This document shows, piece by piece, positions 23,498 through 34,649 of a DNA stretch of 64,000 bases; position 1 is the first letter of the stretch; the number at the start of each line of letters is the position of its first letter. The notes below the pieces were generated by a model, which saw only the letters and a program-made list of their open reading frames with translations, was not told the DNA's origin and ran no database searches. The stretch is taken from NCBI GenBank assembly GCA_015179045.1, contig WHUZ01000053.1, forward strand, positions 1-64,000. The letters are read 5' to 3'. The position numbers were made by a program, and so were the translations under genes. The stretch comes from Kalaharituber pfeilii (taxonomy: Eukaryota; Ascomycota; Pezizomycetes; Pezizales; Pezizaceae).

Positions 23498-25108
23498 GCT
23501 ATGGGCTCAGGGGACCTTTATACAGAGAGTGTCCGAACTTTTCTACGAAGCTTACAATCAAGATTGTAGTGCAACAGGCCCATTGTGTTTGCTACTAACA
23601 AGTTCGTTCGGCAGTCCGATAACTCTCCAGTAGTTAATGTCTCTAGATGCGCCTCCTCATAAGGACAGCTCATCCAGCTGGTCGATCAAGAACGCACAAT
23701 CTATAAGAACCAAAGAACGAAAAGAGATACTACAGCATTGACGTTATAGCCAACTTTGATATTAGTGAGACTCGCACGTGGTGAGTTTCTATAGCAAGCT
23801 TCGAACAAACCCCATGCTCATCTTGTCGTAAGAGCCCAGGGTCAAGAAACATATTGGGACCGGCGTAATAGCAGAAGAAGCGGTAGAAGGCGACTTCAAG
23901 GACGGTTTTGAAGTGAACCTGACACCTAAATCGAAGATCTGAGGCCACTTTGTTGATTACCACTTCCCATACGTGCCAACGCAAATGCCGCAACAGACAA
24001 CGGTTTTCCCAATGGATTGGGTGCAGCTCCTCGGAATGCCTAGTCGGTATATCTAGTTATGTGGCTACCATCCAATGAAATCCGGGGCAGCTAATCAGTA
24101 CAGCTGCCTTGCTCATTGCATTTGGGTTATTCTATTCGCCATCTGAGCCTCGCCATGGCATATGTCAGATCTGAGCTAGCCAGGGTGTGCGCACTGGCAG
24201 CATTCTATTGGAGTGAATATTCCTTAAGATCTTTGTAAAGACGAGTGCCATCTTTAACTAAGAAGCTAGCAGTTAGAGGTAGATGGCCATTGGCGATGGG
24301 GTATAGGAAGAAGAAGCGTGGGGCAGATGAGATCATGACATGGTATCAAGCGCCGAAGTAATGTGCTCTTGCATATTGGCTACTGCCAGCGAAGAGTAGA
24401 GCTGCATGGCACTTGTTTTATATATAGACCTATAGATAGATATACCTATAGATACTCGACACCGGTAACTAGAAGACAAGCACCATCAGTTGAAGGGCGT
24501 ACAGCCCTCAGAATCTGTGCAATGGGCACAACAGGTATGCATCGAAAATGCCTCTGCTGCGATAGACAGGTGAGCGCGCAATAAATAATCTGTTGGACGC
24601 ACACAGCGGGCCATGGGTGTTACACGCGTAAGCTATTAACCATCAACATTTAGCTTCGGGTACGGGGACATGGGTGTTGGCATTACAGTACCTAAGTATC
24701 TCTTCCAATGAGTAGAGTAAATGGTGATACCTCACTAAGCCACCTTTCGCATCCTTCTGCTAACACTTGGGGGGTTATAATGGAAGTGATATATTCTGAT
24801 AACTGAGCGTAGCGTGTAAAAAATGGAACTTGCAGATGCATATTTCCTAAGTAGCCCAGCTCATTTCTGGCTATTTAGCCTCCAGTGAGTGGTGGTGGTA
24901 GTCATCTGTTATCCATCTAGAAGTTTCAGCTCTGCAATATTAATCCATTTAATTACAGCCCAATCGGGTAATCTTTGCTCTAATGCCATTTGTGTCATAG
25001 CGGGAGCAATCCACGTGCTAGATCAAGCACGAAGTTAGTGACTAGTCTCGATCTGCTGGCAAAATGCATACGAGGATACTCTTACTTCCAGCATTTTGGA
25101 ACAAACTC
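23498..25108. other. Intergenic, no supported gene
   Basis: Probably holds the upstream region of the minus-strand gene ending at 23497. A TATAGATA-rich tract lies at 24419-24455. Nothing else is recognised. Confidence 0.4.
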
Positions 25109-25143
25109 CGCCATAGCCTTCGAGGCGGCATGCGATTAATGAA

Positions 25144-25174
<31 letters not shown>
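25109..25174 (+). mobile_element. Ultra-short hairpin retroposon, family 1, copy with perfect target duplication
   Basis: The body of about 37 nt starts CGCCATAGCC and ends GCGATTAATGAAAT, followed by about 28 A. It is flanked by a perfect 12-bp direct repeat TGGAACAAACTC (25097-25108 and 25175-25186). The inner stem is GCCT-TCG-AGGC. The first bases CTC found in the other copies coincide here with the end of the target duplication. Confidence 0.85.
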
Positions 25175-25177
<3 letters not shown>

Positions 25178-25186
25178 AACAAACTC

Positions 25187-27591
25187 GCGTAATGGTGATA
25201 ATGATCCTCAATAAAAATTCATCCCTTACCGTTATTCAACATTACCAAGATAAGCCACATGCACGTCTCAAGAAAGCCAATAAAAATGGACATTTGAAGC
25301 ACAACGCTTGCCTTCATGTACCGACTCGGCAAGACTGGTATGGTATATATAGCCCAATTTATAACTCGACCGAAAATTTGTACAATGGCGCTTTGGGCAA
25401 ACCACTACAAGTGGTAACGCCCTGCGCATGTTGCGATGTCAGTATTATGCTCGATGGTATGATTCAGACTAGATCTGGATCTAATAACATCACCAACCAC
25501 GACGTGTGGGGTGTCACTGCCAGTGGGTATCTTTACTGATTGCCAGCAAACACGTTTTCAGGAAAGGCCAAAGAGCAGGTAGTATGAGAATTGTGCAGGT
25601 AGCAAGCTTGGTAATTCCGCAGACATGTTCGTGTAGATCTCCATTTCAGTTGTAAGTGTGTAGCAGGAAGATTGCACGAGAAAATGTGTGTAATCTCCAC
25701 TTCTCCACTTAAGGCTGCAGCAGCAACGTAGCAGGGAGAAAGCTGCAAGAGGTTTCTCATGGTTAGCTTTTCCACTGATTATCATGTACCTAACTGCCGT
25801 AAGGCATCTAAAGGGGGCAGACAACTACCGATCAATCTCGATGAACGCCATGAAGGTTCAGTTTGAGATTTGGTTGGCCAAAATTAGATGCAAGCCAATG
25901 GGCTTGAAAAGTATTTGGTCATGTCTTGCACTTTGAGCCCTAACGTAGGTGTTGAATAAGTCTCGCCACATCACTCTAGCTGGTGTAACCATTAATGACC
26001 ATTGGGTTAACTGCTTCGACCGTGAATGAGCACAAACAAGGGCATCTCATCAGGGGCGAGGTGTATGCATAGCTTGTCCCGAGCGAGGCCATTCTCGGGT
26101 CATGGCGAGTGTAGGCAAGAGGGGGACGTGGCCCATTAGTGCAAGGGTCTGAAGTTGCATGAAGACTCGAGATGATGTACTGTAGCAGGAAAGTGGGTTG
26201 TTCACGACTGGTTTTCGGCCTTGTGAGGAAGGAAGATACTTTAAGCTGAGGCAGTCCTGATAGTTCTTAGGGATCATGCTGAGAAGCCGAGGCTGAGAAG
26301 AGCCAGTGCCAAGAAAATGAATGGTCCACGGTGGTCAACCCAGTCTACGTATCACACATGGTATATACGCAGGCGGACAGATTTTGAATTTGCCACGCGG
26401 ATAGTTCTGCGTCTGCACACCAGATCAGCTGTGTGTCTTACTCCCAAAGCATAGGCCTAATTAATAAATAACAAAGAATGTGACCAATTCTGGGTACGAG
26501 GTCATTGTACAGCATCAAAATACTCGTGCTCATTGATCTTCCTTTAATTCCATCTGCGTAACAAGAGTCAATATATGATCTCGTGCCAATAAGTCATTCC
26601 GCTTTTGTGTAATCTCATTTTACAGTCTACGTTTCCAGAAACAATACCCATTGTTCAATAATCCAGCAAATATCCTAGTCTCGGGTCCAAATACTTATCC
26701 CTGCATAGTACCAGTCAGAGCGGTAAGCAGTACGTAAACTCCAACAGTTTGCAGCGACGGTGGGCAATGATAGTCACGAAAGTGTTGGTTACAAGACAAT
26801 ATAGTGTACGTAGGGGCTTAAGTGCGCTCCAGCTACGGATCCCCTCATCTCGTCAAACCGCTCATCTCACGGGGTATATCAAACAGTTCAAGTCAACTTC
26901 GCCATCCAAGCTAGATTTTCTCCTTCTTAACCAACAGGACCGAGATCTGATTCGCTGTTCTCCTACATGATACTACTTTAGAGCTCCTCTTCTCTAACAT
27001 CAAGGGCCACTTTCCATTATACGTGAGCTGTGCTTCTGAGAACAGGCTTCTTGTACTTCACTACATGCGCGACTGCATGTATTGTACTATGGCGCAAAGA
27101 CGTGGGAAATAGCTCTAACTACATTTATTATTGTTCTCGTGCCCAGACTATTATTTTCGGCCTTCAACCTCTTGGCAACATCCAGTGCCCGTCTGGGTAC
27201 GAGAACAATTTATTATAGACTAGCCCTTCAACCTTTTTAAAAGAATGAGGGCGATAGAGTAATCCTTTTCTAGTGGCTCATAAAGGCTAGGAAAACGAGA
27301 AAATGATATATTGTCACGTTAGCAAGCCGGGCCGAGGCTACATTCTATTTGAAGTTGCTCATTGCTATCGGCGCCCAAGCATTAGGCTTTCAGATGCTGG
27401 ATTTTCCTGCTCATATATCGTCGTCGAGTACTTCAAGCCCTCGGCATTAACGACACCCTATAAAGAGAATATACCTCAAATAGGTCGAAAGGTTGATTGG
27501 GACCATACCAGTCCAGAAAGTTCACATTGGATGGCCTGCTGACAAAAACGTTCGAATTGGTAATGAGCCGTGTATGTGTATGGTTACAGTA
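25187..27591. other. Intergenic with a perfect-arm hairpin
   Basis: No gene is supported. An inverted repeat lies at 27131-27148 and 27191-27208 (arm TTGTTCTCGTGCCCAGAC, one mismatch), with a 42-nt loop. The rest is AT-rich and without recognisable content. Confidence 0.45.
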
Positions 27592-27969
27592 GTGAGCGGC
27601 ACGAGCCGAGCCAGCTCGAGCTCAAACGAGCCAAGATCATGCTTGTGTTTTTCTTGACAGCTCGCTAAAATGCTTAGCCAGTGCAAGGTTTCATAAACTG
27701 TAAATACCTAATATAGTAATAATTAGAGACTTGGAGCTCATTCTGACCTACCAACAACTTCGAAATACACAATTTAGCTGATAGTAGTGAGAAAGATGAA
27801 AATTTAGCTTAGTTTAGTTTAGTTTGTCAATTTTATGTATATAATCAATCCCGTAATCAATCCAGGCTCGAGCCAGTTCGAGCCGAGCTCACTTACTCAC
27901 GAGCTGGCTCGAGCTCACCCTCCAGCTCGGCTCGAGCTAGCTCGGCTCGAGCTAGCTCGTGCCGCTCAC
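27592..27969. mobile_element. MITE with TA target duplication (378 bp)
   Basis: The ends are perfect 15-bp inverted repeats GTGAGCGGCACGAGC, flanked by TA at 27590-27591 and 27970-27971. The termini extend into reiterated CTCGAG / GAGCTC / GCTAGCTCG palindromic blocks, longer on the right side. The centre is AT-rich and carries no coding sequence. Placement in the Tc1/mariner group rests only on the TA flanks. Confidence 0.8.
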
Positions 27970-28426
27970 TAGTACTACTATGGTAGACGCTGACTATAGC
28001 CTACAGTTGACGCCTGCGGCCGGGAGCTGGCAACATTAACAGTGAATGTAATGCTGCAATCGCTCGTTTTATGCCTGCAGCTGGAATTCGGAAATGATTG
28101 GGATTTATGGGCTCAGCAACCAACAATCAGTCAATGAACCAGCCTTTCAGGTGCTCGAGTCTGGCTGTGGCTGGAGCATAGCAGTATTGGAGATGTACAA
28201 TAATTCGCTTAATCAAGTGTAAATGTCCATCTGAAATATTAGTGAAGTATTGAAAGGTAATCCTAATATCAGCGGCCATCGCCTATATACATATTTTTGA
28301 GGTACCGCAACCCAGTACCAAGCTTAAGGTCAAATCATGTATTTGCAAGTTTATACGTAATACATGTCTACTATTCCTTCTATGTACTTGCATAAGTCCT
28401 TGATTCAATGGAATAACTTGAGGTTA

Positions 28427-28870
28427 ACATTAGCGGTTTTCAGATTAGAAATATCTGGCTGGATTCTCTGGATTTCAACAATTTATCAAGTCTGGAAAAT
28501 CGAGCCATCTCCATACAAATTTTATCTGGTTTTTACAGTGACCCGTCAAAAGTCTTGGGGATTAGGCTTGCATGATAGATACACTTACCCCAATATTGCC
28601 TAATCCCCAAGACATTTTACGGGTCATACTTAGTAAAATGTTACATTACATTGGATTATTTTCGCGTTTTTTGTGGAATAAATCCAGTTGGATTTTTGCA
28701 ACAACTGCATACGACATTGCATATACGATGCATTTTGCTGGCTTACGCATTATTTTTTTTATGCAGTATACAGGACTTGACACACATATGGTTCTGGATT
28801 TCGGCGATTTTCACAAGAGGGTGCTCAGACCTCAGACCAGATTAACTGCAAGAATTCATTTTATATGGAG
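28427..28870. repeat. Dispersed repeat copy A (interrupted)
   Basis: Shares a series of blocks with 31191-31615: GCGGTWTTCAGATTAGAA, then CTGGATTTC, CCATCTCCATACAAA, GTTTTTTGTGGAATAAATCC and CAACTGCATAC, ending in a TTTATATGGAGAC block. The copy is interrupted by the 88-bp inverted repeat at 28539-28626. It is probably a decayed DNA transposon, since its two ends carry weakly inverted TCTCCATA blocks. Confidence 0.6.
28539..28626. mobile_element. 88-bp inverted-repeat insertion nested in repeat copy A
   Basis: Arms of 29 bp (28539-28567 and 28598-28626) begin TGACCCGT and match at 27 positions. They share GTCTTGGGGATTAGGC exactly. The loop is 30 bp. The equivalent position in copy B (about 31295) lacks it, so it is an insertion. 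No clear target duplication was seen. Confidence 0.6.
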
Positions 28871-29223
28871 ACAGTTATTGTCCTATCTCTTATGCTGACT
28901 ACTGGTAGGAGACAGTCTAATCTGGATGCCGCTAGATCTACTAGTCTCGTAGTCTGGTTGCCAGATGATCTACCTATTACAGTACGTCCTAGTACCGATC
29001 AATCGCCACAAAAAGCGCATTAATCTCTCGGCGGCAACCACTTAATAGTACTCGTCAACCACACTCCTCACGTACAGTACGTGGTACCGACCCCCAAGCC
29101 AAGCGAGTGGGGTCCTCTCTCCAGGCGGTTTTCTCAAAAACCGTATATCTCTAGTCTTGTACTAGGTATATCTCTACCTACGGCCTCACCTGGCTGCAGC
29201 TCGCCTCACGGTCGGAGGCTCGA

Positions 29224-30101
29224 GTACTCGGGGTTGCCAGTAAGTCTGTGGAATTATGCAGCGCCAAGGTACTCACGTGGATTCACATGGTACTTCTGCT
29301 GCAGCTGTGATAGGTCAGTCAGTAAACAAGTTGAACGCGCGCGGTTGCAACAGAAAATAAACAGTAGATCATGAGAGCCCGGTATCGGTAGCTCTCTGTT
29401 TTCACGTCTGATTGCTCTCTATCAGCAGCTTCAGCTCAATAGGTAGGTTTGATAGCTCTTCTACTATATCTAACTTGTTAGCTAACTTAATGATTTTTCT
29501 ATTAGTGTTGACAGTCCTCTGCTATCATAGCACTAGTACTCCGCTGGGCACGAGAACAGTACTGTGGGAGAATTCCTTCTCTCAAAGCCGGAAATCTTAA
29601 GAAAGAACTGTACTTGTATGATGTAGGTTAGGAGAAAGGAGCAGAATCTCCGTCCTGCCCCTCCTTACATACAAGTATACAGGATACGACACATACCCCC
29701 CCCCCCTCTTTCAGCAACAGCCTGATGGGGAGGCGACGCCTATTGATTTTCACTTGTGGTATGAGTTTTTTTTTTTTTTTTTATTTCTTCCTACAAGTTT
29801 CAAGTTTTTTGAGTTTTTCAAGTGCGTTCCAAGGTTGCAATATTTTTTTTTTGAGTCGTTTTACGAAATTTTTGCATTTTCTCATATATTAGTGTTGTCG
29901 TGTATATAGCATTTTATATACGAAAAGTCTGTGGAAAAATTTTGCGGGTTTCCCATACAAAAATTTCCACAGACTTTTCGTCCTTTTTTACACCACTTTT
30001 CCTTGGCTCCATAGGCCCCATAGCAACAGAAGTACCACGTGAATCCACGTGAGTATCTTGGCTCTGCATAATTCCACAGACTTTGCCGCACCCCCGAGTA
30101 C
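29224..30101. mobile_element. Inverted-repeat element or inverted pair of repeats
   Basis: Arms of about 78 bp (29224-29301 and 30024-30101) are inverted copies. Both begin GTACTCGGGG and share AAGTCTGTGGAATTATGCAG and ACTCACGTGGATTCAC. The arms encode the same peptide (SLWNYA, then PRYSRGFTWYFCC) on opposite strands. GTAC stands at both outer edges and may be a target duplication. The interior holds a 9-C run near 29700, a T run of about 19 at 29767-29785 and the hairpin at 29921-29980. Whether this is one element or two inverted copies cannot be decided here. Confidence 0.55.
29921..29980. repeat. Hairpin with perfect 17-bp arms
   Basis: Arms CGAAAAGTCTGTGGAAA (29921-29937) and its reverse complement (29964-29980). 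The arm shares AAGTCTGTGGAA with the terminal repeats of the surrounding 29224-30101 structure, so it may derive from them. Confidence 0.75.
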
Positions 30102-30344
30102 ATCCTAATGGAGATGCACGCCAAGAAAATGAGGCTTGGAATATTTAAATATGGACTTTGAATGCTCACTTTAAAGTACCTCATACAAATTATTACTCTG
30201 ATCCATTCATTCAACGCCTATATATACAAATACCTGCACTGACCAAGATCAAATCCCAACGATCATCACAATATTGAGCCCAATCACCGCTATATCCAGC
30301 ATCATTCACATACCCCTTATCACTATAACCAGACTCCATCCATC

Positions 30345-30785
30345 ATGAACACAATCGCTGACCCGTTATCCATCCCCACTCGTCCTTCACCCCCCAGCCC
30401 CACCCATATTTACAAACTCGTCCCTACTCCCACTCCCACCTCCACTTGCACGCCGCCACTCCTCCCCATCTCTCTTGCCACCCTCCCCCTCGACACGACA
30501 TCCCGCTACATTCACCTCTGCACCCGTGCGCAGATCCGCGGGGTCATAGATCGGTTTATGAAAGAGGTGGCCAGGACGGGGATGGTATGGGTGCTGCAAG
30601 TATCGGTTGAAGGGAAGGCGCTAAGGGGGCAGGTGAGGTGGGAGTGGGTTGATGGGATGGGGGATGGGGAGTGGTTTCCGCATTTATATGGGGAGGAGGA
30701 GAAAGAGGAGCCGAGAATTGAAGGGGGAAGGTGGGGCGTGTGGAGGGCGTGTGAGGGGGAGGGAATGGTGGAGTGGGTCGGGTGA
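30345..30785 (+). CDS. DUF952 family protein
   Basis: A single-exon 146-aa protein. From residue 21 it follows the DUF952 pattern: HIYKLV, then LPLDTTSRYIHLCTRAQI (residues 47-64), RFMKEVARTGMVWVLQV, a VRWE segment and GEWFPHLYG (108-116). The IHLCT and PHLYG signatures are characteristic. The biochemical role of the family is not known to me. Residues 1-20 and 117-146 are low-complexity. The ATG follows a CCATC context, and a TATATATA box lies about 120 bp upstream (30220-30228). The gene stands alone between repeats, with none of the other genes within 7 kb. Confidence 0.8.
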   Translation: MNTIADPLSIPTRPSPPSPTHIYKLVPTPTPTSTCTPPLLPISLATLPLDTTSRYIHLCTRAQIRGVIDRFMKEVARTGMVWVLQVSVEGKALRGQVRWEWVDGMGDGEWFPHLYGEEEKEEPRIEGGRWGVWRACEGEGMVEWVG

Positions 30786-31010
30786 AAATTGTGGAGAAGC
30801 TTAGGGATAATGGAAGTTATGTAGGGGTGAGGGTCTAGGACGGGAATGGAGGCAAAGAGCAATGCTGAATCTAGGAGACCCTGGAGCCTCTGCAAGGCTT
30901 ACACACAACCTAGGATGAGGAGTGTATTACGATTTTTGTTTTGATCCTTGCGATTGCAAGAGCGGTGCTTGCTACTAGCTAGGCCTTGAAAAATTAAGAC
31001 AACTTACCAT

Positions 31011-31200
31011 CCTCATACATGTATCCTTTACCTCCCACACACATAGATTCACAGAATTGAGCTTTATAAGCAGTATTCAGATTAGAAAAATCTGACTTGT
31101 GTGGGGAAGTAAAGGATACATGTATGAATAGCGGTATTCAGATAAGAAAAATCTGACTTGTGTGGGGAAGTAAAGGATACATGTATGAATAGCGGTATTC
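31011..31200. repeat. 61-bp tandem repeat with an inverted partner
   Basis: Two full units of about 61 bp (from 31070 and 31130) and the start of a third at 31191. Each opens with GCRGTATTCAGAT and contains TTGTGTGGGGAAGTAAAGG followed by ATACATGTATG. The block ATACATGTATCCTTTACC at 31015-31032 is an inverted copy of the unit end. Each unit also carries a small TCAGAT/ATCTGA hairpin. Confidence 0.75.
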
Positions 31201-31615
31201 AGATTAGAAAATTCTGACTGGATTTCCTGTATTTCAAATTCATATCAAGTCCGGAAAATCTGGCCATCTCAATACAAAATTTTATCTGTTTTTTTCGAGG
31301 TATAAACCAGTTAAGCTGGGTTGTTTTCGTGTTTTTTCGCGAAATAAATCCAGTCGGAATTTTGGGACAACTGCATACAGCGTTGCATATATGATGCATA
31401 TTGTGGATTTGTTACCCCGACGGTGCCTGACTTTTGCACGTTTTCCGCGACTGCGCCCGGCTTAGACTACAAAAGAAATGGGCTCCTCCCTCTAGAAAAT
31501 AATGGGTGGATTCTCAGAGTCAAAGTCAGTCCAACTTTCACGAGACGTACTCGGATCTCAGCGCAGATAAACTGGTTTGTCCGCCGGATTTCATTTTTAT
31601 ACGGAGACTCGAGTA
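31191..31615. repeat. Dispersed repeat copy B
   Basis: The uninterrupted counterpart of 28427-28870. It starts GCGGTATTCAGATTAGAA and runs to a block TTTTTATACGGAGAC. An inverted fragment of the same end lies at 32907-32967 (GTCTCCATAGAAAATGAAAT). No coding capacity is visible. Confidence 0.6.
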
Positions 31616-33007
31616 AAAATTTAAAGGTGGTTGATACCGCTTATATAAGCTATATCCTACTCATTGTTGATTGATGTTCAACTGAAGACTTAACTTTGCG
31701 AATCAGACGTATGCTACGAATATTAGTGTATGACCAGAATTCGTTAAGAACTGCAGATGTTCCCTCATAAACTTATTTACATGGTAGGGGTATTCAAATG
31801 AGAAATGTACGAATTTTTCCGCGTGGGGTGAATATGAATCTGCATTCTGACCAACTTTGAATCCCCCCAAAACAGTATTTTTAAGCCGCATAGTTGGGAT
31901 GCGGAATGCCCACATATAATGAATTCTGGCTTCCTCACCAACCACGCGTGTTTCAGCTGCAACCCTGCAATCAACCACTACCTCTGTTCGTACGCCCGTA
32001 TACAAGCTTCCTGTTACAAGTATCGCATATACATGGCATCTTTGCGCTTGCAGATCGCTCCTAGTGGTGATGGTGCTGTCTTAGCAATAGTTAATAGAAG
32101 AAACGTTGGTGTGCTTGTGCCATACCGCAATAAGATCTATTGTGACATGCTGCCAGTCCCGTAACAGTAACGAGCTTCCTATGGGTAGCGAGTCCACCCC
32201 TAAGTTTCCAGCTTTAGCACTCAATAACTCACAGAATATATCTCTGACAAAGGTGATGAATTAATTCTAAACTAAATTAAAATTAATAGCGTTGATTCTG
32301 AATCTGAAGGAAACATACAGAAAAGCTACATCGATAGCATCTATGGTTGTATTACAATACATGGTTCGCAAGAGCTCCAGATCTACAATATAGCGCAGTA
32401 CGTTCCTGTACTTATTGGGCACAATCGAGATATTATGTATTGTCCGGATGCCACAACAAAAAATTCCTGTGAGTGCGAATAGCTCTCATGAGGGCTGAGA
32501 TTGAAGCCAGAGCATGGCAGAATATATGGAATTATCTTCCGCATATTCATTAGGCCAGTTTTGAGGATATGAGTAGTGACCTATTTGGTATGTACCAATT
32601 CCTATGCTAGGCATTCTCTGAGCCGCCCCAGTGTCAATGATTCTACCTGAGATCTTATTCATCTTGATGTATACTCTATTACCTATTCTGAGGAAGTATA
32701 ACAAGTTTAGTCGTATCAAAAAAAAAATTCAATTATTCAAATTTTTTCGTGTTCACACCTCACCTGAATACGTCTAGCTTGAATACACTTGGTGACCTTT
32801 CACGTCGGTACCAAAAGGTATTCGCGATTTTCAAGTCCCAAAATATGCGGTCGAATGCCTTTGGTCTGAATACCTTTTGTGGGTCCAGTAGTTTTAATAG
32901 CAATAGCGGTATTCAGATTAGACCGTCTCCATAGAAAATGAAATCCGGCAGTTTATCCAGTCTGTAGTCCTGTGAAAATCCGATTCTTTTGCGACCAGTT
33001 TTGGGTC

Positions 33008-33065
<58 letters not shown>

Positions 33066-33312
33066 CGGAATTTATACAGTACATGCCAAGTCCTAAATAC
33101 TGCATCAGCACAACATGGCAACAACTTTCGGATTCATATTACTCTACCATTATGATGAGATCGATCGACGCAGTTTTTCAATGTCGGGAAATGAAGTGCT
33201 CATGCAGGAGACCCGGGGACTTCCAACTCTACTGCAGGGCCAAGCCACAATGGGGCATGGGAGGCTCTCGGTCGTTATGTGCGACAATCTTGGTGCGGTC
33301 ATCTGAGTTAAT
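31616..33312. other. Intergenic with repeat fragments
   Basis: No intact gene. A minus-strand frame at 32486-32719 contains a DTGA tetrad, which could be a retropepsin relic, but the context is not convincing. The fragment at 32907-32967 belongs to the copy A/B repeat. A GA microsatellite fills 33013-33059. Confidence 0.4.
33013..33059. repeat. AG dinucleotide microsatellite
   Basis: An uninterrupted run of about 23 AG units. Confidence 0.95.
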
Positions 33313-34649
33313 GGTGACTTCCCATAAGCGCAGATTCACAGACCCAGATCATACTCCAAATTCTTTGCCAGACCCCGATTCCCATGGCAATCACAAAATA
33401 GAATTCTCAGATTCCCAGATTCTCAAATTTGTCAGCACATCACGCACCAGCACCATTACAAAGGCAGGTACTTTATGCACCTATTATTGCATGCAAAATT
33501 ATCTACACCTATCACTCACACAACTACAACTTTTCAACACTCCTGAATGTTGATAAAGACATTGCCAGGGAGTGCAACCTTGTGGATTTTGCTGTAATGC
33601 TGCCCAAGTCAATAAAATCACCTTCGTCATTGTCACTTGATTTGAGGACCCAATAGACTCAAACAAATAATTGATAAGAGAGTATATTATCTGTATGAGT
33701 GGAGATATTTTAGCATAGATGCGTATTTCATTGTTGATGTGCCATATTTAATTTTTTGGTGTTGAGGTTAGATATGCAAGTTACAGGAAATGCAGTTTTG
33801 ATTTTATGTCGCCTAACCTCTTTAGTTCATCTGTGAAAACTGGATGACTTTCACTAGCCCAGATTCCCAGATTCCTAGATTCCCAGACTCAGATTTTCGC
33901 CACATTTGCACGTCTAGGATAATTCTGGGCAAAACCCCGTTTTCACTAGGAACCCCAGATTCCCAGATTCCTAAAGCTAACGAGTGCTACAGAACACCCT
34001 CTACTCTCCCAACACCTGCGCTCGCTGTCTACCCCGCTGAACACCGTCCACCCACTGAACACTATCTACCTACTGATCCAGTTGATAAAATTCTATCAAA
34101 TGTAATTGGACTTATTCCCATAGTACAATGAACCCTTTAACATTGCGACTGTAATATAGAGAACTCCAAGCTGAGGATGTTGGCAGTGGTAAACACACGC
34201 GTGTCAGGTAGAAGCGATTTCGCCGTTCGCGCTGTAATTGCAGGCCATAGAGCGCTATTATTAAGCCGACTGCGATATAGATATCTTCATCATCATCATG
34301 ACCATTATGGAGTATAGGTTGCATTTTGCTGAATCGAGTTTAGTGGATAGGTCTGAGAATCTGGGAATCTGCGAAAACCGTCTGGCAGAGGGGGGGGTGT
34401 GGTCTGCCAGAATCTGGGAATCTGGGAACCTGGAAGGGGTTCTGAAAAATCTGCGACGTCCTTGGCAGTGGCTGGTGTAGGAATCTGGGAGTCTGGGATC
34501 TAGGAATCTGGGAATCTGGGCTAGTGAAAGTCATCCAATTTCTGTGAATCTGAAATCTGGCAGAGGCGGGGGGGAGCCTGCCAGATTTGAGAATCTGGAC
34601 GGGAGGTTGAAAAATTTTCTGTGTGAATCTGCGCCCCATGGGAAGTCAC
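33313..34649. mobile_element. Nested inverted-repeat element rich in AGATTC motifs
   Basis: The outer ends are inverted: GGTGACTTCCCAT then GCGCAGATTCACA on the left (33313-33340), and the same blocks reversed at 34622-34649. An inner pair of about 50-bp arms (33841-33890 and 34487-34536) begins TGGATGACTTTCACTAGCCC and differs by a single indel. The motif CCCAGATTC recurs many times on both sides, and two TCTGGCAGAG hairpins with G-rich loops sit in the right half. No coding sequence and no convincing target duplication were found. Confidence 0.65.

Noticed and set aside
29767..29785. T run of about 19 as a possible minus-strand retroposon tail
   Set aside because: The sequence after the run does not match either ultra-short body.
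32486..32719. Possible retropepsin DTGA motif
   Set aside because: A lone DTGA without a following protease pattern or neighbouring gag or reverse transcriptase is too weak.
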